Below are positions 19,533 to 26,137 of a DNA stretch of 64,000 nucleotides, piece by piece. The notes beneath the pieces were generated by a model. It had not been told where the DNA came from. It made no database searches and was given only the letters and a program-made list of their open reading frames with translations. Positions within the stretch are counted from its first letter, which is position 1. Every line of letters begins with the position of its first letter. This DNA is from Solirubrobacter sp963792915. Lineage in GTDB: Bacteria > Actinomycetota > Thermoleophilia > Solirubrobacterales > Solirubrobacteraceae. The position numbers were made by a program, and so were the translations under genes. The stretch covers positions 124,001 to 188,000 of the forward strand of contig CAWBYD010000007.1 in the NCBI GenBank assembly GCA_963792915.1, read 5' to 3'.

Positions 19533-20351
19533 ATGAAGGTCCTGATCATCGCCGACATGGAGGGCGTGGCCGGCATCACGCGCTTCGAGCAGGTCCTGGC
19601 CGGCGCGTCCGGCTACGAGGAGGGCCGCCGCCTCTACACCGAGGAGGTCAATGCGACCGTCCGCGGAGCCTTCGCCGGCGGGGCGAAGGAGGTCGTGGTG
19701 ATGGACTGCCACGGCGCGGGCGGCGACTGGTCGTTCAACTCGCTGATTCCCGACGCGCTGGACGAGCGCTGCGAGTTCGTCGTGCAGACGCGCTGGACGG
19801 AGTACACGGAGCTGCTCGAGCAGGGCTGCGACGCCGCGCTGTTCATCGGCCAGCACGCCCGCGCGGGCGCCGAACGCGGCGTCCTCTCGCACACCGTCTA
19901 CGGCACGCGCTGGCACAGCGTGCGCTTCAACGGCGTGGCGGTCGGCGAGGTCGGCATCAACGCCGCCCTGTGCGGCACGTGGGGATGTCCGGTCGCGCTG
20001 GTCACCGGCGACGACGTGGTCTGCGCCGAGGCCGGCGAGCTGCTCGGCCCGGGCCTGAAGACGCTGGCGGTCAAGCAGGGGCTCGGGCGCTTCTCGGCGC
20101 GCCACCTCGCGCCGTCCCGCGCGCGTGAGCAGCTGATGGTCGCCGCGGAGGCCGCGGTCCGCCGGCGCCAGGACGCGCCGGTGTATTCCCCCGGGGCGCC
20201 GTGCGCGATCGAGGTCGAGCTCGCCACGCCCGACGACGCCGACGTCTACCGCCATCACGCCGCCGTGCTCCTGACAGGCCCGCGCTCGGTCCGCAGCGAG
20301 GCGCCGACGTGGTGGGAGGCCTGGCGGGCGCTCTTCCTCAGCACCCGCTGA
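19533..20351 (+). CDS. dppA: D-aminopeptidase, M55 family
   Basis: Zinc D-aminopeptidase of 272 residues, colinear with B. subtilis DppA. Metal ligands D8 and E10 (ADMEG) and H60 (DCHG) fall at identical positions; H108 (GQHAR) and E139 (VGEVGIN) follow, and H120 is the likely catalytic His. It would release D-amino acids from short peptides, perhaps peptidoglycan fragments. No dipeptide transporter is adjacent, unlike the Bacillus operon. It converges on a small gene ending at 20358. Confidence 0.93.
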   Translation: MKVLIIADMEGVAGITRFEQVLAGASGYEEGRRLYTEEVNATVRGAFAGGAKEVVVMDCHGAGGDWSFNSLIPDALDERCEFVVQTRWTEYTELLEQGCDAALFIGQHARAGAERGVLSHTVYGTRWHSVRFNGVAVGEVGINAALCGTWGCPVALVTGDDVVCAEAGELLGPGLKTLAVKQGLGRFSARHLAPSRAREQLMVAAEAAVRRRQDAPVYSPGAPCAIEVELATPDDADVYRHHAAVLLTGPRSVRSEAPTWWEAWRALFLSTR

Positions 20352-20357
20352 CGGGCG

Positions 20358-20537
20358 CTACGCGGCCTCGTGCCAGGCCGCGCTCTTGAGCCCGGAGTGG
20401 AAGACGATGAAGCTCATCGCCGATTCCGGGGTCATGCCGGTCAGTCGCGCTACCTGGCGCGCGGAGTCGATGCTGCTGAGTGGCGATCCCACCGGTTCCG
20501 TCCGGTTTGTGCCCTCATCCTGAGGCTGGGGTGTCAT
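20358..20537 (-). CDS. Small hypothetical protein, SFxxFHSG family, copy 1
   Basis: A 59-residue protein from ATG 20537, probably leaderless (TACCGT box at 20544-20549, then 6 bases). Its C-terminal half LTGMTPESAMSFIVFHSGLK is closely similar to another small gene at 21983-22132 (LTGMSADAAYSFMQFHSGMR). The N-terminal half is unstructured. No known family is recognised. The conserved LTGM-x5-SF-x2-FHSG core argues that both are real genes. Confidence 0.65.
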   Translation of the reverse strand: MTPQPQDEGTNRTEPVGSPLSSIDSARQVARLTGMTPESAMSFIVFHSGLKSAAWHEAA

Positions 20538-20543
20538 TGCACA

Positions 20544-20549
20544 ACGGTA
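20544..20549 (-). promoter_or_regulatory. -10 box of leaderless small gene
   Basis: TACCGT on the minus strand ends 6 bases before ATG 20537, the spacing expected for a transcript starting at the A of ATG. Confidence 0.45.
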
Positions 20550-20591
20550 GTCGTTCGCCGGTCCTACGTACACCGGACGGACGTCCAGGAT

Positions 20592-20774
20592 TCAGTGCGT
20601 CGCGCACGCGCACGACTTGCCGCACGCCGGGCACGTCGCCGCGGCGTGGCTCGCCACCCAGCCGGGATCGCCGAGCTCGGGGTCGAGCTCCAGCACCGGC
20701 GCGGATTGCGGCCAGACCTCGAAGGCCTCGCCGCAGCGCGGGCATTCGACCATGATGCGCTCGTCGGGCGTCAT
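20592..20774 (-). CDS. Small zinc-ribbon protein, 60 aa
   Basis: ATG 20774 has a strong Shine-Dalgarno (GGAGGGAGCG-ATG). The 60-residue product holds ECPRCGEAFEVWP near the N-terminus and TCPACGKSCACATH at the C-terminus, giving two CxxC pairs for one zinc. It is divergent from the cobalamin-domain gene across a gap of 16-43 bp, so the two probably share control. Function unknown. Confidence 0.65.
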   Translation of the reverse strand: MTPDERIMVECPRCGEAFEVWPQSAPVLELDPELGDPGWVASHAAATCPACGKSCACATH

Positions 20775-20817
20775 CGCTCCCTCCGGCGGGATGCTACGGC
20801 ATGGCATCCTCGCGCTG

Positions 20818-21471
20818 GTGACGATCGCCGCACATCGCTCGGCGTTCCTGGACGCCCTGCTGGCGCGCGACTCGGCGCGAGCGCGCGCGGCGGTCGACGG
20901 CGCGGTCGCCGCCGGCATCCCGATCGGAGACATCTACCTCGAGCTGCTGGGCCCCGCGCTGCGCGAGATCGGGCACCGCTGGGCGATGGGCTCGCTCAAC
21001 GTGGCCGAGGAGCACTACGCGACCGCGATCGCCCAGGCGCTGCTCGGCGGGCTCGGCGCGCGGCTGCCGCGGCCGCCCAAGGACGGGCGGCTCGCCGTCG
21101 TCTCGGGCACCCCCGAGGAGCTGCACGCGCTCGGCACCCGGGTCGTCGCGGACTTCCTGGAGGCCGACGGCTGGGAGGTGATCCTGCTCGGCCCGGGCGC
21201 GCCGGCCGCCGACGTCGCGGCGCTGGTGGACCACGAGCGGCCCGACGTCGTCGCGCTCTCGACGGCGACCGCCGCCGCGCTGGACGGCGTCGTCGACCTG
21301 CTGGCGCGGCTGCGCGCGCTCCCCGAGCGCCCGCTGCTGGTGGTCGGCGGGCAGTTCTGGACGGCGGAGACCAGCCTCGCCGCCGCCGACTTCGGCGCCG
21401 ACCTCGTGCTGCAGGACCCGCGCGAGCTGGTGGCGGTGCTTCGCGAGCGTATCCCGCCGCCGGTTGGGTAG
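20818..21471 (+). CDS. Stand-alone CarH-like cobalamin-binding protein
   Basis: Protein of 217 residues from GTG 20818 (ATG 20791 is an alternative). A helical bundle (about 1-85) carries W55-x9-E65-H66, the Wx9EH motif of adenosylcobalamin photoreceptors such as CarH/LitR. A Rossmann-like B12 domain (about 90-205) has E101-L-H103-AL-G106 (ExHxxG), STAT and VVGGQFW. There is no DNA-binding domain. The residue after W55 is Ala, not the His that forms the light-induced bis-His adduct in Thermus CarH. It could be a B12 or light sensor acting through a partner. Confidence 0.85.
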   Translation: MTIAAHRSAFLDALLARDSARARAAVDGAVAAGIPIGDIYLELLGPALREIGHRWAMGSLNVAEEHYATAIAQALLGGLGARLPRPPKDGRLAVVSGTPEELHALGTRVVADFLEADGWEVILLGPGAPAADVAALVDHERPDVVALSTATAAALDGVVDLLARLRALPERPLLVVGGQFWTAETSLAAADFGADLVLQDPRELVAVLRERIPPPVG

Positions 21472-21480
21472 ACGAGACGG

Positions 21481-21981
21481 ATGAGGATCCGAGACGGCAG
21501 GGCGGCGGACGCCGCCATCCTGCTCGGGCTGTTCGACGAGGCGGTGGCGTGGCTGGCGGCGCGCGGGCAGACCGGGCAATGGGGCACGGAGCCGTTCTCC
21601 GCCAAGCCCGCGCGGGTGGCGCGGATGACCGAGATGGCGGCGAGCGGCGGCATGCGGGTCGCCGAGGATGGTGCCGGCGAGCCCGTCGGGGCGATCGTCA
21701 TCGGCGCGCGGCCCGCGTGGGTCAAGCCCGCCGAGCGGGCCGAACGCTACGTCGAGGCGCTGGTCAGCTCACGCCGGCACGCCGGCCAGGGCATCGGCGG
21801 CACGCTGGTCCGCCGCGCGGTTGCCGAGACCCGCGAGGCCGGGCGGTCGCTGCTGCGAGTGGACTGCTGGGCCGGGGCGCCGGCGCTGGTCGCCTGGTAC
21901 GAGCGCCAGGGCTTCCGCCGCTCCGGGACCTTCGACGTCGAGGGCTGGCACGGCCAGGTCCTCTCGATGGACGTCGCGTAG
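21481..21981 (+). CDS. GNAT-family N-acetyltransferase
   Basis: Protein of 166 residues. The acetyl-CoA loop is HAGQGIGG (about 100-107), preceded by the YVEALVSSRRH strand; the C-terminal YERQGFRRSGTF is typical of GNAT. Substrate unknown. ATG 21481 follows the B12-domain stop by 9 bp, so the two are probably one transcript. It converges on a small gene ending at 21983. Confidence 0.9.
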   Translation: MRIRDGRAADAAILLGLFDEAVAWLAARGQTGQWGTEPFSAKPARVARMTEMAASGGMRVAEDGAGEPVGAIVIGARPAWVKPAERAERYVEALVSSRRHAGQGIGGTLVRRAVAETREAGRSLLRVDCWAGAPALVAWYERQGFRRSGTFDVEGWHGQVLSMDVA

Positions 21982-21982
21982 G

Positions 21983-22132
21983 TCAGGCGTCGCGGCGCAG
22001 CCAGCGCATCCCGCTGTGGAACTGCATGAACGAGTACGCGGCGTCCGCGGACATGCCGGTGAGCGCCATCACGCGCACCTCGGCGTCATGCGAGTCCTGC
22101 GGTGTCGGTCCTTGAGGGGTATTTGCGTCCAT
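21983..22132 (-). CDS. Small hypothetical protein, SFxxFHSG family, copy 2
   Basis: ATG 22132 opens a 49-residue protein beginning MDANTPQGPTPQDSHD. Its core LTGMSADAAYSFMQFHSGMR matches the gene at 20358-20537. An AGAGGA Shine-Dalgarno lies close to the ATG. It ends one base beyond the stop of the convergent acetyltransferase gene. Function unknown; the duplicate within 1.5 kb supports its being coding. Confidence 0.65.
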   Translation of the reverse strand: MDANTPQGPTPQDSHDAEVRVMALTGMSADAAYSFMQFHSGMRWLRRDA

Positions 22133-22200
22133 GTTCCTCTGAGCGACTTAATCGGCCGCTTGATACATCTCTTCACTGCCTTTCCGTCCGCCTGACGCCG

Positions 22201-22206
22201 TAGATT
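22201..22206 (+). promoter_or_regulatory. -10 box of leaderless zinc-ribbon gene
   Basis: TAGATT is followed by 6 bases and GTG 22213, giving a transcript that starts at the start codon. Confidence 0.45.
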
Positions 22207-22212
22207 CGCGGC

Positions 22213-22518
22213 GTGGCCGCGATGACCATGTGCCCGCACTGCGGGTCGAAGTTCCTGCAGCCGCTGCGCTGCGAGGCCAAGGCGGCCGACGTCGTGGTCG
22301 TCGAGCTGCGCTGCTCGGACTGCATGACGTGGGTCAAGGCCCCGCACACGCGCGCCGACATGCGCGAGCTGGACCGCCGCCAGGCGGAGTTCCGGACGGT
22401 CCTCGTGGCGCAGTACGAGCGGCTGGTGACCGAGAGCATGGAGGCGCTCGCGGCCTGCCTGAACCACGCGTTCGCGCTGGACCTCGTGTCAGCCGACGAC
22501 TTCGCCCCGCGCGGTTAG
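22213..22518 (+). CDS. Zinc-ribbon protein, CxxC-LRCxxC-ADDF family, copy 1
   Basis: Protein of 101 residues from GTG 22213 (ATG 22222 possible). The N-terminal ribbon has MCPHCGSKFLQP and ELRCSDCMTW; a helical C-terminal part runs ELDRRQAEFRTVL to SADDFAP. It is a paralogue of the protein at 44098-44463 in this window, sharing the ribbon spacing, LRCxxC-T, ELDRR and the A(A/D)DF ending. Function unknown; the helical tail may dimerise. The 3' end overlaps metF by 30 bp. Confidence 0.75.
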   Translation: MAAMTMCPHCGSKFLQPLRCEAKAADVVVVELRCSDCMTWVKAPHTRADMRELDRRQAEFRTVLVAQYERLVTESMEALAACLNHAFALDLVSADDFAPRG

Positions 22519-23343
22519 AGCGCCGTGCGCGCGCAGGGCCGAGACGACGGCGCGGGTCGCCGGCGAGCGGTTGAACGTGTATAGGTGGACGCCAGGCGCG
22601 CCGGCGTCCAGCAGCTCCGCGGCCTGCGCGGTCGCGTACGCGACTCCGAGGTCGCTGACCGCGCGCGGATCGTCCTGGCGCGCCTCGAGCTCGCGCCGCA
22701 GCGCGGGCGGGATGGTCGCGCCGGTGAGGCTGACGAGCTTGTCGATCTGGGCGATCCGGGTGAGCGGGATGATCCCCGGGATCACGGGCAGCTCGAGCCC
22801 GGCGGCGCGCAGGCGCTCGACGTAGCGCACGTAGTCGGCGGTGTCGAAGAACAGCTGCGTGATCAGCACGCGCAGCCCGGCGTCGGCCTTCGCCCGCAGG
22901 TGCTCGAGGTCGGCGGCCCAGCCGCGCGAGTCCCGGTGGGGCTCGGGGTAGGCCGCACCGAGCACGCAGAACCCCAGCTCCGCCGCCAGCGCGGTCAGCT
23001 CGACCGAGGAGATCTCGCCGCCGGCCGCGTCGCCGCGCAGCGCGAGCACGTTGTCGGTGCCCGCCTGAGCGAGCAGCTCGCGCACCTCGGCGCGCGTGAA
23101 GCCGGTCGCGGTGACGTGCGGCACGGCCTCGAGCCCGCGCTCGCGCGCCAGCCGCCGCACGATCGCGAGCGTCAGGTCGCGCGCGCCGGCCCGGCAGGTG
23201 ACCGAGACGAACGCGGGCTCGAAGCGCGCCAGCTCCTCGATCGCGGCCCACAGCCCGAGCTCCGCCTCCGCGCTGCGGGGCGGCATGAACTCGAACGAGA
23301 CGACGGGGCCGCGGCCGGACGCGAGCTGCTCGTCGAGCCTCAT
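22489..23343 (-). CDS. metF: 5,10-methylenetetrahydrofolate reductase
   Basis: FAD enzyme of 284 residues that makes methyl-tetrahydrofolate for methionine synthase. Family landmarks are SFEFMPPRS, HVTATG, LALRGD, ITQLFFDTADY and PGIIPLT. The start overlaps the cysO stop by 4 bp. It is the third gene of an operon led by a SAM riboswitch, which fits methionine synthesis. Confidence 0.95.
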   Translation of the reverse strand: MRLDEQLASGRGPVVSFEFMPPRSAEAELGLWAAIEELARFEPAFVSVTCRAGARDLTLAIVRRLARERGLEAVPHVTATGFTRAEVRELLAQAGTDNVLALRGDAAGGEISSVELTALAAELGFCVLGAAYPEPHRDSRGWAADLEHLRAKADAGLRVLITQLFFDTADYVRYVERLRAAGLELPVIPGIIPLTRIAQIDKLVSLTGATIPPALRRELEARQDDPRAVSDLGVAYATAQAAELLDAGAPGVHLYTFNRSPATRAVVSALRAHGALTARGEVVG

Positions 23344-23615
23344 CCGCCGGCCACCGCCGGCAGGATCGTCACCTCGTCGCCGTCGGAGACCGGCGTGTCG
23401 AGGCCGTCGAGGAAGCGGATGTCCTCGCCCTTGAGATAGACGTTGACGAAGCGCCGCAGGCTGCCGTCGCCGTCGGCGAGCCGCTCGCGCAGCTCGCCGT
23501 GCTCGGCGTACAGCGCGTCGAGCGCCTCGCCCACCGTGGCGCCCTCGACCCGGGTCGAGACCGCGCCGCCGGCCGCATCGCGCAGCTGCGTCGGGAGCTT
23601 GACCGTGACCGGCAT
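23340..23615 (-). CDS. cysO: CysO/MoaD-like sulfur carrier protein
   Basis: Beta-grasp sulfur carrier of 91 residues ending in the Gly-Gly that accepts a thiocarboxylate. The C-terminus DGDEVTILPAVAGG and the stretch RFVNVYLKGEDIRF closely match Mycobacterium tuberculosis CysO. In Mycobacterium it feeds CysM; here it overlaps a threonine-synthase-like gene (TGATG junction) and metF under a SAM riboswitch. This suggests it donates sulfur to a homocysteine-forming reaction. The partner peptidase (Mec) and adenylyltransferase (MoeZ) are not in this window. Confidence 0.9.
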   Translation of the reverse strand: MPVTVKLPTQLRDAAGGAVSTRVEGATVGEALDALYAEHGELRERLADGDGSLRRFVNVYLKGEDIRFLDGLDTPVSDGDEVTILPAVAGG

Positions 23616-24847
23616 CAGACCGTCACCGCCTCGGGGGCGAAGTGCTCGTCGAAGGCGTCCAGCGAGGCCGGGATCGTCGTGACCTCGAACGTGTCGCGGA
23701 CCGCGTCGAGCGTCTTCAGGCCGTCGCCGGTGATCATCGCCACCACGCGTTCGGAGCGGCCGATGTCCCCGCGCGCGGCGAGCTTGGCCAGCGTCGCGAT
23801 CGTCACGCCGCCGGCCGTCTCGGTGAAGATCCCGGTCGTCTCGGCGAGCAGGCGGATGCCGGCGCGGATCTCGTCGTCGGACACCGCGTCGATCCCGCCG
23901 CCGGTGCGCTTGGCGAGCTCGATCGCGTACGGGCCGTCGGCCGGGTTGCCGATCGCCAGCGACTTGGCGATCGTGTTCGGCTTGACCGGACGGCAGACCT
24001 CGTGGCCGGCCGCGAACGCGCTGGCGACCGGGGAGCAGCCCTCGGCCTGGGCGCCGTTCATCGCCGGCAGGTCGCCGCTGACCAGCCCGGCGGCGATGAA
24101 CTCCTCGAAGCCGCGGGCGATCTTGGTGAACTGCGAGCCCGAGGCGATCGGCCCGACGACGCGGTCGGGGAGCTCCCAGCCGAGCTGCTCGACGGTCTCG
24201 AACGCGAGCGTCTTGGAGCCCTCGGCGTAGTAGGGGCGCATGTTGATGTTCACGAACGCCCAGCCCGGCCGCTCGCCCGAGACCTCGGTGCAGAGCCGGT
24301 TGACGTCGTCGTAGTTGCCCTCGACGGCCACGATCTGCGCGCCGTAGGCGCCGGTCGCGAGCACCTTCTGCTCCTCGAGGTCGTGCGGGATCAGCACGTA
24401 GGCGGGCAGCCCGGCGGCCGCCGCGTGCGCGGCGACCGCGTTGGCGAGGTTGCCCGTGCTGGCACAGGCGAGCGTGTCGAACCCGAGCTCGGTTGCACGC
24501 GCCAGCGCGATCGAGACGACGCGGTCCTTGAAGGAGTGCGTCGGGTTGGCGGTCTCGTTCTTGATGTAGAGCTCGGAGAGCCCGAGCCGCTCGGCGAGGC
24601 GGTCGGCCTTCACGAGCGGCGTCCAGCCGGTCGGCAGCGCGGAGCGCGCGTGCTCTACCGGCAGGAAGTCCGCGTAGCGCCAGATCGTGTGCGGCCCGGC
24701 CTGGATGCGGCGCTTGAGCGCCGCCGGGTCTTCGTCTGGGCGCGTGTACGAGACCTCCAGGGGCCCGAAACAGCGCTCACAAACGAAGCGGGCCTCGAGG
24801 GCGTATTCGGTCTTGCACTCCTTGCACTTCAAGGCATCTGCCGGCAT
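23615..24847 (-). CDS. Threonine-synthase-family PLP enzyme, candidate homocysteine synthase
   Basis: Protein of 410 residues, fold type II PLP enzyme. It has an N-terminal zinc ribbon (CKECKTEY ... CERCFG, C8/C11/C23/C26), PLP lysine K107 in NPTHSFKDR, and a phosphate loop CASTGNLANA. By sequence it is a threonine synthase (O-phosphohomoserine to threonine). Its operon with cysO and metF, and control by a SAM riboswitch, fit better with using O-phosphohomoserine and a CysO thiocarboxylate to make homocysteine. That function is inferred. ATG 24847 has Shine-Dalgarno GGAGGG at 24858-24863. Confidence 0.9.
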   Translation of the reverse strand: MPADALKCKECKTEYALEARFVCERCFGPLEVSYTRPDEDPAALKRRIQAGPHTIWRYADFLPVEHARSALPTGWTPLVKADRLAERLGLSELYIKNETANPTHSFKDRVVSIALARATELGFDTLACASTGNLANAVAAHAAAAGLPAYVLIPHDLEEQKVLATGAYGAQIVAVEGNYDDVNRLCTEVSGERPGWAFVNINMRPYYAEGSKTLAFETVEQLGWELPDRVVGPIASGSQFTKIARGFEEFIAAGLVSGDLPAMNGAQAEGCSPVASAFAAGHEVCRPVKPNTIAKSLAIGNPADGPYAIELAKRTGGGIDAVSDDEIRAGIRLLAETTGIFTETAGGVTIATLAKLAARGDIGRSERVVAMITGDGLKTLDAVRDTFEVTTIPASLDAFDEHFAPEAVTV

Positions 24848-24856
24848 TGGTTTGCT

Positions 24857-24885
24857 TCCCTCCGCCCGGTAGGTGCGGCGGAGGT
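24857..24885 (-). promoter_or_regulatory. Riboswitch expression platform: hairpin hiding the Shine-Dalgarno
   Basis: In mRNA sense CCTCCGCC (24877-24884) can pair with GGCGGAGG (24859-24866) around a 10-base loop. The 3' arm contains the GGAGGG ribosome site of the threonine-synthase-like gene, 9 bases before its ATG. There is no U-run, so control is probably translational. Confidence 0.65.
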
Positions 24886-24909
24886 TCGGTCAGACCGGGG
24901 TGCCCCTAC

Positions 24910-25025
24910 CGCATCTCCCAGGCTGTTCGTTGGAGCCTGATGGAATTGCCACCTTCTTCCCGGCGTGCGACCGAGACAGGTTGGCGGGGGTTCACAGGGC
25001 CAATCCCTCCCCCCCTCTGGATGCG
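24910..25025 (-). ncRNA. SAM-I (S-box) riboswitch aptamer
   Basis: The minus-strand RNA matches the S-box core in order: P1 CGCATC (25020-25025) pairing with GATGCG (24910-24915), AGAGG, GGAGGGATTGGCCCTGTGA, CCGCCAACC, AGGTGGCAATTCC, then a P4-like hairpin (CAGGCT ... AGCCTG) and GAGATG. It lies about 60 bases upstream of the threonine-synthase-like gene and should switch the three-gene operon off when S-adenosylmethionine is high. A TACATA -10-like box lies just upstream. Confidence 0.9.
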
Positions 25026-25072
25026 TCCAGCTATGTAGTCGGCAAGAGTAGCGAATCCCGCAGCGGCACAAG

Positions 25073-25078
25073 TAGAAT
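25073..25078 (+). promoter_or_regulatory. -10 box upstream of corA
   Basis: TAGAAT ends 7 bases before GTG 25086, the leaderless spacing seen elsewhere in the window. The GTG/ATG at 25086/25089 open a 30-codon frame that is not the corA frame, so this is either a short upstream ORF or a displaced corA start. Confidence 0.5.
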
Positions 25079-25104
25079 GCGCGCCGTGATGCCGCCGACG
25101 ACCG

Positions 25105-26115
25105 ATGATCCGCTCAGTCCGGGCTATGCCGAGCCTGCCTCGCAGCCCGTTCGGTCGTCGCTCGCGCGCTGCGGCTGAACTCCCGCCCGAGCGTACCGAG
25201 CCGCGCGTCGAGATCGTCGAGTCGCCCGGCCTGCGCTGGATCAACATCGAGCGCCCGCGCGGGCTCGAGCAGGCGTGGCTGGAGGAGCGCTTCGACTTCC
25301 ACGCCCTGGATTACGAGGACGTCCGGTCGCGCAACCAGCGCCCGAAGGTCGACGAGTACGACGACTACATCTTCATCGTCCTGCACTTCCCGCGCTACGA
25401 CAAGGTCGTCTCGCGGCTGAACGCCGCCGAGGTCGACATCTTCGTCGGGCCCGACTTCCTGATCACGCTGCCCAACGAGCCGCTGCAGACGATCGACTAC
25501 CTGTTCGACCGCTGCCGCTCCAACGAGGAGCTGCGCGAGTCGCTGTTCTCCAAGGGTCCCGGCTACCTGCTCTACAAGATCGTCGACGACTGCGTGGACG
25601 CCTCGTTCCCGATGCTGGGCAAGATCGGCAACAAGCTCGAGCGCATCGAGGAGGAGATCTTCGAGGGCAAGGGCGACGAGATCGTGCGCGACATCTCCAA
25701 CGCCAAGCAGGAGATCATCAACTTCCGCAAGATCGTGCGCCCGCAGCGCGTCGCGTTCCGCGACCTCGAGCGCAACAAGGCGCGCTACATCGCCGAGGAT
25801 CTCGACATCTACTTCGAGGACATCATCGACGCGTCCGAGCGCGCGTGGGACATGCTCGAGAACTTCAAGGAGGTCGTCGAGGGCCTCGAGGCCACGAACG
25901 AGTCGGCGATCGCGCACTCGACCAACGAGACGTTCCGGGTGCTGACCGCGATATCGCTCGTGTTCCTGCCGCTGACGCTGATCGCGAGCATCTTCGGGAT
26001 GAACGTGAAGGTGCCGGGCGAGGGCTCGATCCACGCGTTCTGGATACTGATGGCGATCATGCTCGGGATCGTCGTTGCGGTCGCCGCGTTCTTCCGCCGC
26101 CGCGGATGGCTTTGA
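25105..26115 (+). CDS. corA: CorA-family magnesium/cobalt transporter
   Basis: Pentameric divalent-cation channel, up to 336 residues. There is a long cytoplasmic alpha/beta domain, a stalk helix rich in charged residues, and two C-terminal helices with the signature FGMN near 297-300, ending in basic FFRRRGWL. The start is uncertain: ATG 25105 or 25126 in this frame, while the likely transcription start points to a different frame 19 bases earlier. The Arg-rich first 25 residues look unlike normal coding sequence. Confidence 0.93.
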   Translation: MIRSVRAMPSLPRSPFGRRSRAAAELPPERTEPRVEIVESPGLRWINIERPRGLEQAWLEERFDFHALDYEDVRSRNQRPKVDEYDDYIFIVLHFPRYDKVVSRLNAAEVDIFVGPDFLITLPNEPLQTIDYLFDRCRSNEELRESLFSKGPGYLLYKIVDDCVDASFPMLGKIGNKLERIEEEIFEGKGDEIVRDISNAKQEIINFRKIVRPQRVAFRDLERNKARYIAEDLDIYFEDIIDASERAWDMLENFKEVVEGLEATNESAIAHSTNETFRVLTAISLVFLPLTLIASIFGMNVKVPGEGSIHAFWILMAIMLGIVVAVAAFFRRRGWL

Positions 26116-26137
26116 GCCCGGCCCCGGTGCCCGGGCG

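Noticed and set aside
20592..20933. Longer version of the 60-aa zinc-ribbon gene
   Set aside because: The extra N-terminal part overlaps the divergent cobalamin-protein gene; the ATG at 20774 has the Shine-Dalgarno.
24910..25025. SAM-IV or T-box rather than S-box
   Set aside because: The order AGAGG, GGAGGGATTGGCCC, GCCAACC, GGTGGCAATTCC fits SAM-I; there is no T-box specifier or TGGNACCGCG-like sequence.
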